Assembly: GCA_964352225.1 (NCBI GenBank)
Contig: CAYGRM010000084.1
Location: forward strand, 1 to 20,561
Length of the DNA stretch: 20,561 bases
From: CAJQQY01 sp964352225
GTDB taxonomy: Bacteria; Bacteroidota; Bacteroidia; Chitinophagales; Saprospiraceae
Direction of reading: 5' to 3'
Positions 1 through 7,453 of the stretch are shown piece by piece. Below the pieces are notes generated by a model. It did not search any database. It was not told the origin of the DNA and was given only the letters and a program-made list of their open reading frames with translations. Positions within the stretch are counted from its first letter, which is position 1; each line of letters opens with the position of its first letter. Made by a program: the position numbers and the translations under genes.

Positions 1-1143
1 CGATTATATCGGTCGAAGCAATTTGCATTTTCCACTTGTCTAATTTTAGTTTCTATAAAAGGTTGGATTGGTTATCACGTTGGCAGGACAGGCGATACGG
101 ATGCCATGCTGGTTGCCTTTTTGATGGGAGGAAGCTTCTTTTTTTTAAAATATATGAAGTCAGAAAAAAATGTAAAATTATTGTTATCAGCCATGTTTTT
201 TGGATTTGCATTTTTAACTAAAGGGTTTGCAATGATGGTTTTCGTACCAAGTATTTTACTCTTCTCCTTTTTCACTAATCAATTACGTTTTCTATTTTTT
301 CAAAAAGCAACTTATTTTGCATTATTACTTTTTATGATTTTCCCTTTCGGTTGGTTTTGGATAAATACACAATTTGGAATTTCATTTCTAGAAAAAGAAG
401 ATTTAGGAAGCAATGCTTTTACGTCAATGATTTTTTATGATCTGGTGGAGCGTTTCTCTAATCCTGATTTTATTGATCCAGCTTCATCTCACACCAAATT
501 ATTTTTCTTTACCTATTTGGATACTCGGTTTAATGTTTGGAATTACTTTTTCTTCGGTGGAATTTTTGTAATTCTAGTTTCTCTTTTTCTAAAAAAAATA
601 ACTGCGAAACAAATTCTTTCAAAGTTAAAATCACCACTTATTCTTATCTCGATTTGTTGGGCTGCACCACTTATTGTATTTCAAAACTTTGCCAATGTTC
701 AACATCATTGGTATTTGGCCCCGGCACTTCCGTTCATTGCAATTCTCACTTGCGAAATGATTTTTTGGTTAAAAAAACAATTCCCGTTTTTCAAATGTTT
801 ATTTTTTGGAGCATTGGCTTTTACGTTGATTCGTCAAGCTAATATGTTTAATTCGCCTGATCAAAAACCAAAATTCATTTTAGAAAATCAAGCAATTTTA
901 ACAACTGGAAAAAGGATAATTAACCTTGTTCCAGTTTCTAGCCAATCACTTACTTTATATCTATATCAATGTAATCCTCATCAAATTTTCGTAAACTCGT
1001 TCTCTGAATTAAAAAATAACTTAGACGATTCTGATTTACTTTTTATTCGGAAAAAAGATTGGGAGTTACTTCCAAATGCAACTCAGTTTGATAATATTTC
1101 AACATCAAAAGAGAGTGAGTTTTGCATTTTAAAAAAAAGATAA
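1..1143 (+). CDS. GT39/ArnT-like membrane glycosyltransferase, 5'-truncated
   Basis: The frame is open from base 1 to TAA at 1141-1143 (380 residues), so the gene starts upstream of the window; the Met codon at 106 is internal. The visible part opens with HVGRTGDTDAMLVAF, the second acidic loop motif (R-x-GD-x-D) of the PMT/ArnT family of GT-C transferases, which use polyprenyl-phosphate sugars on the periplasmic side of the membrane. Several hydrophobic spans follow (about residues 40-60, 70-120, 180-205, 215-235 and 245-280 of the fragment), then a hydrophilic tail of about 95 residues. The first catalytic loop, near the N-terminus, is missing. The next gene, 15 bp downstream, is of the same broad class. 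Acceptor and donor cannot be told from sequence. Family call good; substrate unknown. Confidence 0.85.
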   Translation, partial: RLYRSKQFAFSTCLILVSIKGWIGYHVGRTGDTDAMLVAFLMGGSFFFLKYMKSEKNVKLLLSAMFFGFAFLTKGFAMMVFVPSILLFSFFTNQLRFLFFQKATYFALLLFMIFPFGWFWINTQFGISFLEKEDLGSNAFTSMIFYDLVERFSNPDFIDPASSHTKLFFFTYLDTRFNVWNYFFFGGIFVILVSLFLKKITAKQILSKLKSPLILISICWAAPLIVFQNFANVQHHWYLAPALPFIAILTCEMIFWLKKQFPFFKCLFFGALAFTLIRQANMFNSPDQKPKFILENQAILTTGKRIINLVPVSSQSLTLYLYQCNPHQIFVNSFSELKNNLDDSDLLFIRKKDWELLPNATQFDNISTSKESEFCILKKR

Positions 1144-1153
1144 TCTACTTTTG
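1121..1153 (+). promoter_or_regulatory. Candidate Bacteroidota promoter for the second GT39 gene
   Basis: TTTG at 1121-1124 and TACTTTTG at 1146-1153 fit the Bacteroidota -33 (TTTG) and -7 (TAnnTTTG) elements with a 21-bp spacer. The -7 box lies only 5 bp before the ATG at 1159, so a transcript from it would have almost no leader. The -33 element lies inside the end of the preceding gene. Confidence 0.5.
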
Positions 1154-1158
1154 CATTT

Positions 1159-2622
1159 ATGAAAATCTCCATTTCCAAAGTTAAAATTCTTGCACTCCTT
1201 GCGATTCCAATCGTAAGTATTCTATTGCATTGGAAAATCTTCAGTTTGGATTTGGTGAGCATTCATGTATGGCGACAAAGCCAAACTCAAAATACTATCG
1301 AAAATTTTTACGAAGAAGATTTTAACCTTTTCAATCCTCGGCAAAACAATCGAGGCTCAGGTGATGGAATCCTCCGAATGGAATTTCCTATCATGCAATG
1401 GATGTTTGCAGGTGTTTATAAATTATTTGGCAAACACTTGATTATCAGTCGTTTACTTTCGTTGCTTATTGGTTTGCTCTCTGTTTTAGGAATATATTTT
1501 TTAGCTAAAAATATATTCGAAAATGAAATTGCTGCATTATTGAGCGCTTGGTTTTTCAATTTTTCTCCTTCTTTTTTTTACCATACGGTGAACCCGATGC
1601 CTGATAACTTTGCAATGTGTTGTGCCATTTGGGGATTAGTTTTCTTTTTCCTTTTTATCAAAAAAACAAAAACCGCTCACCTAATTTGGAGTGGATTTTT
1701 TCTAAGTATAGCTGCTCTCGCAAAGTTGCCATTCATCCTATTTGCGAGTGTTCCTTTTGTTTATCATTTTCTTTTTCGAAAAAAAATAACGGATCAAAAG
1801 AAGCATTTATCTTTCTTCATTATTTATGCTTTACAGCTTTTACCATTAGCTTGGTATGCTTGGGTTATTCCGACATGGGAAGGAAATGATGTCGCTAAAG
1901 GGATGTTTACCAACCAAGAATCCATCACTAATTTGTTAGCAATTCTTTCTGGAACTTTGATCTCCACCCTTCCTGAATTGTTATTGAATTATGCAGCAGT
2001 TCCTCTCTTTCTTTTTGGAATTTATCAGTTTTTTAAATTAAAAATTTACCGATCAAAACTGTTTCCCGTTTTTGGAATTCTAATGTTAGGCTTGATTGCC
2101 TATTTTTTATTTGAGATGAATTTGATTGGATTGATTCATGATTATTATTTATTTCCTTTTTTGCCTTTACTATTTTTGATGGTTGGATTTGGTGGATTTC
2201 AACTTTGGAAATTAAATCATCAATGGGCAAAAGTTTTATTATTGATTGCCATTTTAGTTGCGCCATTAACTGCTCATTTAAGAATTTCAAGCAGATGGAA
2301 TTCATCAGATGTGGGATTCAATAAAGATTTTTTGACCTATAAAAAAGAATTACAGAATGCCGTTCCAGATGATGCACTTTGTGTAATTGGCAATGATGTT
2401 TCGGGGCATATTTTATTTTATTATACCGATAAAAAAGGATGGCGATTCCAGCATGATGATTTGTCAAAAGACGTTTTAGATAGTTTTATTAAGGATGGAG
2501 CTACTTATTTTTATTCAGATAGTCGAACTATTGATGAAGCAAAAAATATTCAACCTTACTTGGAAAAAATGATATTGGAAAGAGGAAGTGTTCGAGTTTT
2601 CAAACTTCAACTTCCAAAGTAA
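1159..2622 (+). CDS. GT39-family polytopic membrane glycosyltransferase
   Basis: A 487-residue integral membrane protein with about ten hydrophobic spans and a short soluble tail (from about residue 390). After TM1 the first extracytoplasmic loop has VSIHVWRQSQTQ followed by N-x-F (about residues 34-50), a pattern common in Bacteroidota dolichyl/undecaprenyl-phosphate-sugar transferases of the PMT_2 type. PMPDNFAM (about residues 147-154) may stand in for the second acidic loop motif. It probably moves one sugar from a polyprenyl carrier to lipid, glycan or protein at the outer face of the inner membrane. The ATG at 1159 is chosen because it follows a TAnnTTTG box and gives a signal-anchor start. 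It lies 15 bp behind another GT39 gene and ends directly against the stop codon of the convergent gene. The two GT39 proteins show no obvious close identity, so this is not a recent tandem duplicate. Confidence 0.85.
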   Translation: MKISISKVKILALLAIPIVSILLHWKIFSLDLVSIHVWRQSQTQNTIENFYEEDFNLFNPRQNNRGSGDGILRMEFPIMQWMFAGVYKLFGKHLIISRLLSLLIGLLSVLGIYFLAKNIFENEIAALLSAWFFNFSPSFFYHTVNPMPDNFAMCCAIWGLVFFFLFIKKTKTAHLIWSGFFLSIAALAKLPFILFASVPFVYHFLFRKKITDQKKHLSFFIIYALQLLPLAWYAWVIPTWEGNDVAKGMFTNQESITNLLAILSGTLISTLPELLLNYAAVPLFLFGIYQFFKLKIYRSKLFPVFGILMLGLIAYFLFEMNLIGLIHDYYLFPFLPLLFLMVGFGGFQLWKLNHQWAKVLLLIAILVAPLTAHLRISSRWNSSDVGFNKDFLTYKKELQNAVPDDALCVIGNDVSGHILFYYTDKKGWRFQHDDLSKDVLDSFIKDGATYFYSDSRTIDEAKNIQPYLEKMILERGSVRVFKLQLPK

Positions 2623-3903
2623 TTACCCTACCCAAATACCCCTTAAAAATTTATCGAACAGCAATACTTGACAGACCAAGTGAACTCCATAAACAAGTAT
2701 CCAATATTTGGTAAATCTTTTTTGAAAAAATATAAATCCAGCAATGAATAGAAGGTAAATTAAAGGGCGCAAATATTCAGGGTGATTACTTGGATGAAAA
2801 ATTCCAATCATTGCAAAAACCATGAGTATAAATAGTACAAATAATTGCTGCATTCGTTTTTGCGAAAAGTCTAATTGATCTTTGAAGAAAGCAAAAACCA
2901 TGATAAAAAAGGAAGTTGCAAAGAGGAAACGATTTAACCCAAAAAGTGAAGAAGTCCCTGTTTCTAAATCTTTATCATTAAAAAATAAAACGTGAACCAT
3001 GGTCATACTTAGAAAAGCAAGCGAAAATAAAATAGGTCGAGGTGGAATTTTTACTAGGATCTTAAGGTCAAATATTTTTCTAAAAAAAAGAAGCCCACAA
3101 TATAGAAAAGAAGCCAAAGCAAGCGCAAAAGCTAATCCATCTAACCATAGCAATTTTGCTCCACGCCATGTGGTCAATGGAAAACTAGGCAATTGAATTC
3201 CATTTTTATCACGCTGGTGGAAAAATGCCAACCAATCTCCCGTCGCTTCATATTGAATAAAAAAAACAACAAAAAGCCCCAATAATGTCGCAGAAAAATA
3301 AAGTGTAATTCTTCCAAAGGCTTTTTTGATGAACTTCCTTTCCCAATTCTTCCAACTTATTATTTCCATAAAAACAATGGAAGGAAAAAAGAATATTGCA
3401 GAGGGACGTGTCATTCCAGCAATGAATAACCCAGTCATTACCCACCATTTCTTTTCCTTAGCCAAACCTAAAATCATAAATGTGGTGCTGAAAAAAAACA
3501 ATGCTTCTGCATATGGAACACATAGAAAAAAAATACTAGGTATAGATAAAAAGAGTAAAAGTGTTTGAAAGGAAAATTGATATTGCTTATGCAGTAAGAA
3601 TAAACCAGAAAGAAAAAAACTGATATTTAAAAGCGCAGCTATCAATGGAGACAAGCTTAACCATCGCCAGATCAAACCTATTAAAGGAAAAAAAGGAATA
3701 TTACTCGAAGGTAATTGAAAATCAATATAACCTTGATGTTGAATGATATAATAATTTGTAGCATCCCACGCAAGGATGTTCTCAGAATTAGGTAGAACTT
3801 TGACTTCTCCTATAAAATATAATATCAAATATAGAGCTGTGACCAACAAAAAATGCAATCCAACCGCCCACCAAAAAGGTTGCTCAAGTTTTAGATTATT
3901 CAA
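2623..3903 (-). CDS. PIG-V-like GT-C mannosyltransferase (membrane protein)
   Basis: A 426-residue polytopic protein resembling the PIG-V/GPI-mannosyltransferase-II-like bacterial family. Visible family signatures are WDATNYYIIQHQGY (about 46-59; the W-D after TM1 is the presumed catalytic Asp loop), FFPLIGLIW (71-79), PSIFFLCVPYAEALFF (122-137, compare P-x-x-F-F-x-x-x-Y-x-E-x-L-F) and GMTRPSAIFFFP (163-174). Bacteria have no GPI anchors, so the likely role is transfer of a sugar from a lipid carrier to an envelope glycan or protein. No in-frame ATG lies near the N-terminus; the best start is TTG at 3903-3901, 29 bp after the stop of the Nudix gene on the same strand, so the two are probably co-transcribed. 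Its TAA (2625-2623) abuts the TAA of the + strand gene. Confidence 0.8.
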   Translation of the reverse strand: MNNLKLEQPFWWAVGLHFLLVTALYLILYFIGEVKVLPNSENILAWDATNYYIIQHQGYIDFQLPSSNIPFFPLIGLIWRWLSLSPLIAALLNISFFLSGLFLLHKQYQFSFQTLLLFLSIPSIFFLCVPYAEALFFFSTTFMILGLAKEKKWWVMTGLFIAGMTRPSAIFFFPSIVFMEIISWKNWERKFIKKAFGRITLYFSATLLGLFVVFFIQYEATGDWLAFFHQRDKNGIQLPSFPLTTWRGAKLLWLDGLAFALALASFLYCGLLFFRKIFDLKILVKIPPRPILFSLAFLSMTMVHVLFFNDKDLETGTSSLFGLNRFLFATSFFIMVFAFFKDQLDFSQKRMQQLFVLFILMVFAMIGIFHPSNHPEYLRPLIYLLFIAGFIFFQKRFTKYWILVYGVHLVCQVLLFDKFLRGIWVG

Positions 3904-3932
3904 AGAATATTTTTTTCGTTTGTAATTTTTAT

Positions 3933-4547
3933 TTATTCCCCAAATACCACTCGCTCAAACTCACTCAACATCATCGCCGTCGCCCCCCAAACCACTTTTC
4001 CTCCAAAATCAAAATAAGGTACATTTTTTAAAACTATATTTTTTCCACCTTTGATATCGCGTGTTTTTTTATTTCCCTTTTTATTCAACTCCGCAATTGG
4101 AATTTCTAGAATCAAATCGACTTCTGATGGCTGTGGAATATACTTTGGTGTTTTCTCCAAAAAACCCACAAATGGATGTACTATAAAATTACTCACCGGA
4201 ATGTATAACTCTGTCAATCGACCTAACACATTGATTTCATCTCTTGGAATCCCAACTTCTTCTTCTGCCTCTCTCAATGCACCAGCGATAAGTGATTCAT
4301 CTTCTTTTTCCAATCTTCCACCCGGGAAACTAATTTGTCCGCTATGCCGATCTTTCTCATGTGGCATTCTTTGGATTAAGGTGAAATACCAGTCGTCATT
4401 TTTTGGAAATAATAACACTAAAACGCAAGCGACGATAGCATCATCGGGTGCGCCTTTATAATGAACTCGCAGGGCAGGAGCCATTTCCAATTGGGCTATT
4501 CTACCAGGGAGAGATTGGGTTAGTTTTTGTCGAATGTTATCTATCAT
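3933..4547 (-). CDS. CoA pyrophosphatase-type Nudix hydrolase
   Basis: A cytosolic protein of 204 residues from ATG 4547-4545. It carries the UPF0035/CoA-Nudix signature, R60 followed by HSGQISFPGG (68-77), directly joined to a Nudix box ending LREAEEEVGI (91-100), as in NudL and yeast Pcd1, which hydrolyse CoA or oxidised CoA to phosphopantetheine and 3',5'-ADP. The residues expected to bind Mg2+ in the REAEEE helix are intact, and the length is normal for the family. A longer reading frame reaches an ATG at 4598, but its extra 17 residues are translated from an inverted-repeat arm, so I take the internal start as real. The PIG-V-like gene follows after 29 bp. I see no clear promoter; it may lie inside the repeat element upstream. 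Exact substrate is inferred from the family. Confidence 0.9.
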   Translation of the reverse strand: MIDNIRQKLTQSLPGRIAQLEMAPALRVHYKGAPDDAIVACVLVLLFPKNDDWYFTLIQRMPHEKDRHSGQISFPGGRLEKEDESLIAGALREAEEEVGIPRDEINVLGRLTELYIPVSNFIVHPFVGFLEKTPKYIPQPSEVDLILEIPIAELNKKGNKKTRDIKGGKNIVLKNVPYFDFGGKVVWGATAMMLSEFERVVFGE

Positions 4548-4551
4548 AATT

Positions 4552-4709
4552 ATTACGTGGTGGTCTGCTTTAGCTGACCTAAAAAAAGAAAACCCCAAGG
4601 GAGTAATTTCTTTATGAAAAAAATGATTTTAGTAGGCCTCCTTTTTATTGGATGAAAAAAATCGCTTGGCTCTTTTTTTCAGGTCTGCTAAAGCAGACAG
4701 CCACGTTAT
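4552..4709. repeat. MITE-like inverted repeat, arms about 37 bp
   Basis: Arms at 4552-4588 and 4672-4709 are imperfect reverse complements around an 83-bp spacer. Shared core read outward-in: ACGTGG, then GTCTGCTTTAGC, then GACCT, then an A7 run and G. The right arm contains a perfect small hairpin (GTCTGCT AA AGCAGAC, 4683-4698) and the left arm a near-perfect one (4562-4579). The element sits directly upstream of the Nudix start and overlaps its longer, unlikely reading frame. It has no transposase. Confidence 0.75.
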
Positions 4710-4729
4710 TATCTGCTCTTTGTGATTAA
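4614..4729 (+). other. Two overlapping mini-ORFs resembling signal peptides
   Basis: ATG 4614 reads MKKMILVGLLFIG and stops at TGA (4653-4655), exactly where a lipobox Cys would be expected. ATG 4652 overlaps that stop and reads MKKIAWLFFSGLLKQTATLL and five more residues to TAA at 4727-4729, the second half being encoded by the right arm of the inverted repeat. They could be a fossil of a lipoprotein gene interrupted by the repeat, a leader peptide, or chance. I would not annotate them as working genes. Confidence 0.2.
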
Positions 4730-4738
4730 AAAGTTAGG

Positions 4739-4770
4739 TTTACCAAGTCAAACGGCTTCTTTACCAAGTC
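4739..4770 (+). repeat. 11-bp direct repeats spaced two helical turns
   Basis: TTTACCAAGTC occurs at 4739-4749 and again at 4760-4770, start to start 21 bp, so both copies face the same side of the helix. They lie at and just upstream of a candidate -7 box (4773-4780) of the DUF4139 gene, which is the geometry of an activator or repressor site. Confidence 0.5.
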
Positions 4771-4772
4771 TC

Positions 4773-4780
4773 TATTTTTG
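4773..4780 (+). promoter_or_regulatory. Candidate -7 box for the DUF4139 gene
   Basis: TATTTTTG matches TAnnTTTG. No TTG is found at the -33 distance; the direct repeats occupy that place instead, which would fit a promoter needing an activator. A leader of about 85 nt would result, carrying the hairpin at 4825-4838. Confidence 0.3.
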
Positions 4781-4824
4781 TTTTGATTTTTTTATTGGAA
4801 ATTAGCTTTTGTTATTTGAGTACC

Positions 4825-4838
4825 GGTTTTGTAAAACC
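4825..4838 (+). promoter_or_regulatory. Small perfect palindrome in the leader of the DUF4139 gene
   Basis: GGTTTT GT AAAACC, followed by AACC. A very similar site (TTAGTTTT AC AAAACTAA) lies before the T9SS cargo gene at 15003-15020; common core GTTTT-RY-AAAAC-YAA. Either a protein site or an RNA hairpin. Confidence 0.35.
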
Positions 4839-4872
4839 AACCTAAATTACATTTAACCTAAAAATAAAAATT

Positions 4873-6549
4873 ATGTTGACTAAAAAATTCTACTGTTTAA
4901 TTCTTCTTGGAATTTTATTTCCCTTTTCTATTTTTTCACAAGAAACAGAAAAAGAAGTAAATGCACCTATCGAAGAAGTAAGAATTCATCTACAAGGAGC
5001 AGAAATTATTCGAACTGATCGGGTAACGCTTCCAAAAGGAAAACACAAATTAGTTTTCACAGGACTTTCTCCTAAAATGAATCCTTCAAGTATTCAAATT
5101 TCGACGGAAGGTGATGAGGTCAATATGCTATCTACGACGAGTCGAATTAATTTTTTAAAAGATAAAGAAGAGTCAAATCCTGCGATTGGAATTTTACAAG
5201 ATTCGCTTTTAATCATTGCTGATGAATTACAATTTTTAGCAGATCAAGAAGGAGCCATTGCTCAAGAGAAAAGTTTATTAGAAAGTAACAAAAAGCTTTC
5301 AGGTCATGAGAAATCTGTTGACTTTGAGCAACTAAAAGCTACCGCAGCATATTATCGTGAACGATTTTTAGCCATCAATAACGATCTTTCCAAAATCAGA
5401 AAAGACCGAACTGAATTCCAAAATCAACAACGAAAAATTCAACAACAACTCAATGAGTTTAACGCCGGCAAACGTCCAACTTCTGAAATCTACCTTGCCT
5501 TAAACTGCGAACAAAATGTCACCACCACTTTTCGAGTGCGTTATGTAGTTCGAGATGCAGGTTGGTCTCCGATTTATGATTTGACGGTAAAAAATCTGAA
5601 TGAACCCATCAAAATTAAATATCGAGCGCTTGCCTTTAATGATACTGGAATTGATTGGGACGAGGTAAAAGTGGTGCTTTCGACAGCTGATGTGAATCAA
5701 AGTGCGACGTTGCCAATTTTGAATCCTTGGTTTATTAAAGAGGATGTTCCTCAAGTATACGCCTACAATCAAGGTCGTTTAAATAATATTCAAAATAGCA
5801 ATGTTTATATTCAGCAAGAGCAGGATCAAAGTTTAAAAAAATATGAATCTCAAAATCAACTAGGTGCCTCAGGGGGGAATGTTCGATTCGAAGAAATCGA
5901 AATCTCAGAATTGAGTTCTGATTTCGAAATAGATCAACCCTACACTATTCCTGCGAACCGAAAACCATATTCAATTATGGTCAACGAAACTGAATTACCT
6001 GCTGATTACATGCATTACAGCGTTCCAAAAATGGATAAAGATGCTTTCTTGTTGGGGCAAGTGGTTGGTTGGGAAGATTTGGATTTGATGCCTGGTCCGA
6101 TGAATATTTATTATGACAAAAGCTTTATTGGCATGGCTCAGTTAGATATTCGAAACTTGAGTGACACCTTGAATCTTTCATTAGGTCGTGATCCAAAGGT
6201 TTTGGTCAAAAGAACAAAATTGAAGGAGTTGACTAAAAAACAATTCATGCAAGGAAAGAAAAAAATGACAACTGCCTACCGAATTACCGTCAAAAATAAT
6301 CGAACTAGAGCAATTGATTTTGAGTTACTTGATCAGATTCCAATTTCGGAATTAAAAGAAATTGATGTCGACGTGAAGGAGATTTCTGGAGCTCAATATT
6401 ATGAAAATACAGGAAAATTAAAGTGGGATTTCAAACTTCAACCAGGTGAATCAAAAACTGTGGAATTTAGTTTTTCCATTACATACCCAAAAGATAAAGA
6501 AATCAAAATTGAGAAAGGTAGAAAAGTAGTGACTCCAAGGTATTATTAG
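4873..6549 (+). CDS. Secreted DUF4140/DUF4139 domain protein
   Basis: A 558-residue exported protein. Residues 1-22 form a signal peptide ending FSQ with cleavage around 22/23. An N-terminal DUF4140-type domain follows (about 30-125; V-x-I-x-x-x-G-A-x-I at its start and LPKGKHKLVFTGLSP). Next comes a helical, coiled-coil-like linker rich in Gln, Lys and Glu (about 130-200), then the DUF4139 beta-rich domain (about 205-545) with RVRYVVRDAGWSPIYDL, WDEVKVVLSTADV and a C-terminal WDFKLQPGESKTVEFSFSITYP. Proteins with this architecture are widespread and sometimes called mucoidy-inhibitor MuiA-like; their biochemical role is not established. It is probably periplasmic or surface associated. It stands alone on the + strand, with an elaborate upstream region and a strong terminator shared with the convergent hemD gene. 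Confidence 0.88.
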   Translation: MLTKKFYCLILLGILFPFSIFSQETEKEVNAPIEEVRIHLQGAEIIRTDRVTLPKGKHKLVFTGLSPKMNPSSIQISTEGDEVNMLSTTSRINFLKDKEESNPAIGILQDSLLIIADELQFLADQEGAIAQEKSLLESNKKLSGHEKSVDFEQLKATAAYYRERFLAINNDLSKIRKDRTEFQNQQRKIQQQLNEFNAGKRPTSEIYLALNCEQNVTTTFRVRYVVRDAGWSPIYDLTVKNLNEPIKIKYRALAFNDTGIDWDEVKVVLSTADVNQSATLPILNPWFIKEDVPQVYAYNQGRLNNIQNSNVYIQQEQDQSLKKYESQNQLGASGGNVRFEEIEISELSSDFEIDQPYTIPANRKPYSIMVNETELPADYMHYSVPKMDKDAFLLGQVVGWEDLDLMPGPMNIYYDKSFIGMAQLDIRNLSDTLNLSLGRDPKVLVKRTKLKELTKKQFMQGKKKMTTAYRITVKNNRTRAIDFELLDQIPISELKEIDVDVKEISGAQYYENTGKLKWDFKLQPGESKTVEFSFSITYPKDKEIKIEKGRKVVTPRYY

Positions 6550-6571
6550 GTTTTCTGATTATCGAATATAA

Positions 6572-6611
6572 AAAAAGCGATGATTTTCATTTTTGAAAAT
6601 CATCGCTTTTT
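6572..6611. terminator. Bidirectional Rho-independent terminator
   Basis: A perfect 18-bp stem, AAAAAGCGATGATTTTCA with its reverse complement, around a TTTT loop (6590-6593). A and T runs on both sides let it work in both directions. It lies between the convergent DUF4139 (stop 6549) and hemD (stop 6644) genes. Confidence 0.92.
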
Positions 6612-6643
6612 AATTAATAGTTAAGCTGTAACCATTAAAAAAT

Positions 6644-7423
6644 TTATTTTTTATTAGAAATTTCTAAGTACTTCTGCAACGCCATGGTCATCGAAGGAGT
6701 ATCAGGTGCTGGTGCAGGAATATTAATCGTTAATCCTTTTTCTTCCACAGCTTTCTGAGTTGCACTCCCATAGATTGCTAAGCGAGTATTTTTTTGCTTA
6801 AATTCAGGAAAATTCTCATACAAAGAATCAATACCTAATGGACTGAAAAATACCAATACATCGTAAGTCACATTTTCCAAGTCGGATAAATCTGCACTTA
6901 CTGTTCGATACATCATGGCATCTTGGAATTCAATTCCATTCTCTTCCAGAAAATCAACTACAGGCTTTGCACCTAAATTTGAACAAGGCAAAAGGAATTT
7001 TTCCTTACCCTTATGCTTCATAAATGAAGGTTTCAAATCCTGAATTAATCGCTTCCCTGCAAAAACTTTTCGCTTGCGGTAAACAATAAATTTTTGCAAA
7101 TAATTTGCAATGGCTTCCGACAAACAAAAATATTTGGTGTCTTGTGCCATTTTGATTCTCATCTCCTCACAAATTCTGAAGAAATGATCAACGGAACCTT
7201 TTGATGTAAAAATAATTGCTGTATACTCGTCCGGACGGATTCGAGTTTTTCGGAATTCTTTTTCAGTTACGGGTTCTACTTGGATGAATTGGCGCCAATC
7301 TATTTGGAGGCCATATTTTTCTTCCAACTCATAATAAGGTGATCGCTCTGGCTTAGGTTGCGAAATCAATATACTTTTGATTTCACGATACGATTCCCCT
7401 TTTGCTTTACTATTTGATGACAT
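6644..7423 (-). CDS. hemD: Uroporphyrinogen-III synthase
   Basis: A 259-residue cytosolic protein of the HemD family, which closes and inverts ring D of hydroxymethylbilane to give uroporphyrinogen III in heme/siroheme synthesis. The two-lobed HemD pattern is visible: IKSILISQPKPERSPYYELEEKYG at the N-terminus, TAIIFTSKGSVDHFF (about 68-82), a central FLLPCSNLGAKPVVDFLEENGI, and VLVFFSPLGIDSLYENF with LAIYGSATQKAVEEKGL near the C-terminus. HemD is poorly conserved, but these blocks match Bacteroidota HemD and the length is normal. The upstream same-strand neighbour is DUF4271, a pairing common in Bacteroidota; the 72-bp gap between them has two overlapping hairpins. No TAnnTTTG box lies directly upstream, so it is probably read from the DUF4271 promoter. 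Confidence 0.9.
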   Translation of the reverse strand: MSSNSKAKGESYREIKSILISQPKPERSPYYELEEKYGLQIDWRQFIQVEPVTEKEFRKTRIRPDEYTAIIFTSKGSVDHFFRICEEMRIKMAQDTKYFCLSEAIANYLQKFIVYRKRKVFAGKRLIQDLKPSFMKHKGKEKFLLPCSNLGAKPVVDFLEENGIEFQDAMMYRTVSADLSDLENVTYDVLVFFSPLGIDSLYENFPEFKQKNTRLAIYGSATQKAVEEKGLTINIPAPAPDTPSMTMALQKYLEISNKK

Positions 7424-7453
7424 TCAAAACTGTTTTTGTATTAAGAAAATGTC

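Noticed and set aside
106..1143. GT39 gene starting at the ATG at 106
   Set aside because: The same frame is open back to base 1 and encodes the conserved GRTGDTDA loop across this Met, so the Met is internal.
1..2622. Recent tandem duplication of the two GT39 genes
   Set aside because: Apart from general polytopic GT-C layout the two proteins show no extended identity by eye.
4548..4598. Longer N-terminus for the Nudix hydrolase (ATG 4598)
   Set aside because: The additional 17 codons are the inverted-repeat arm, and relatives start near the MIDN position.
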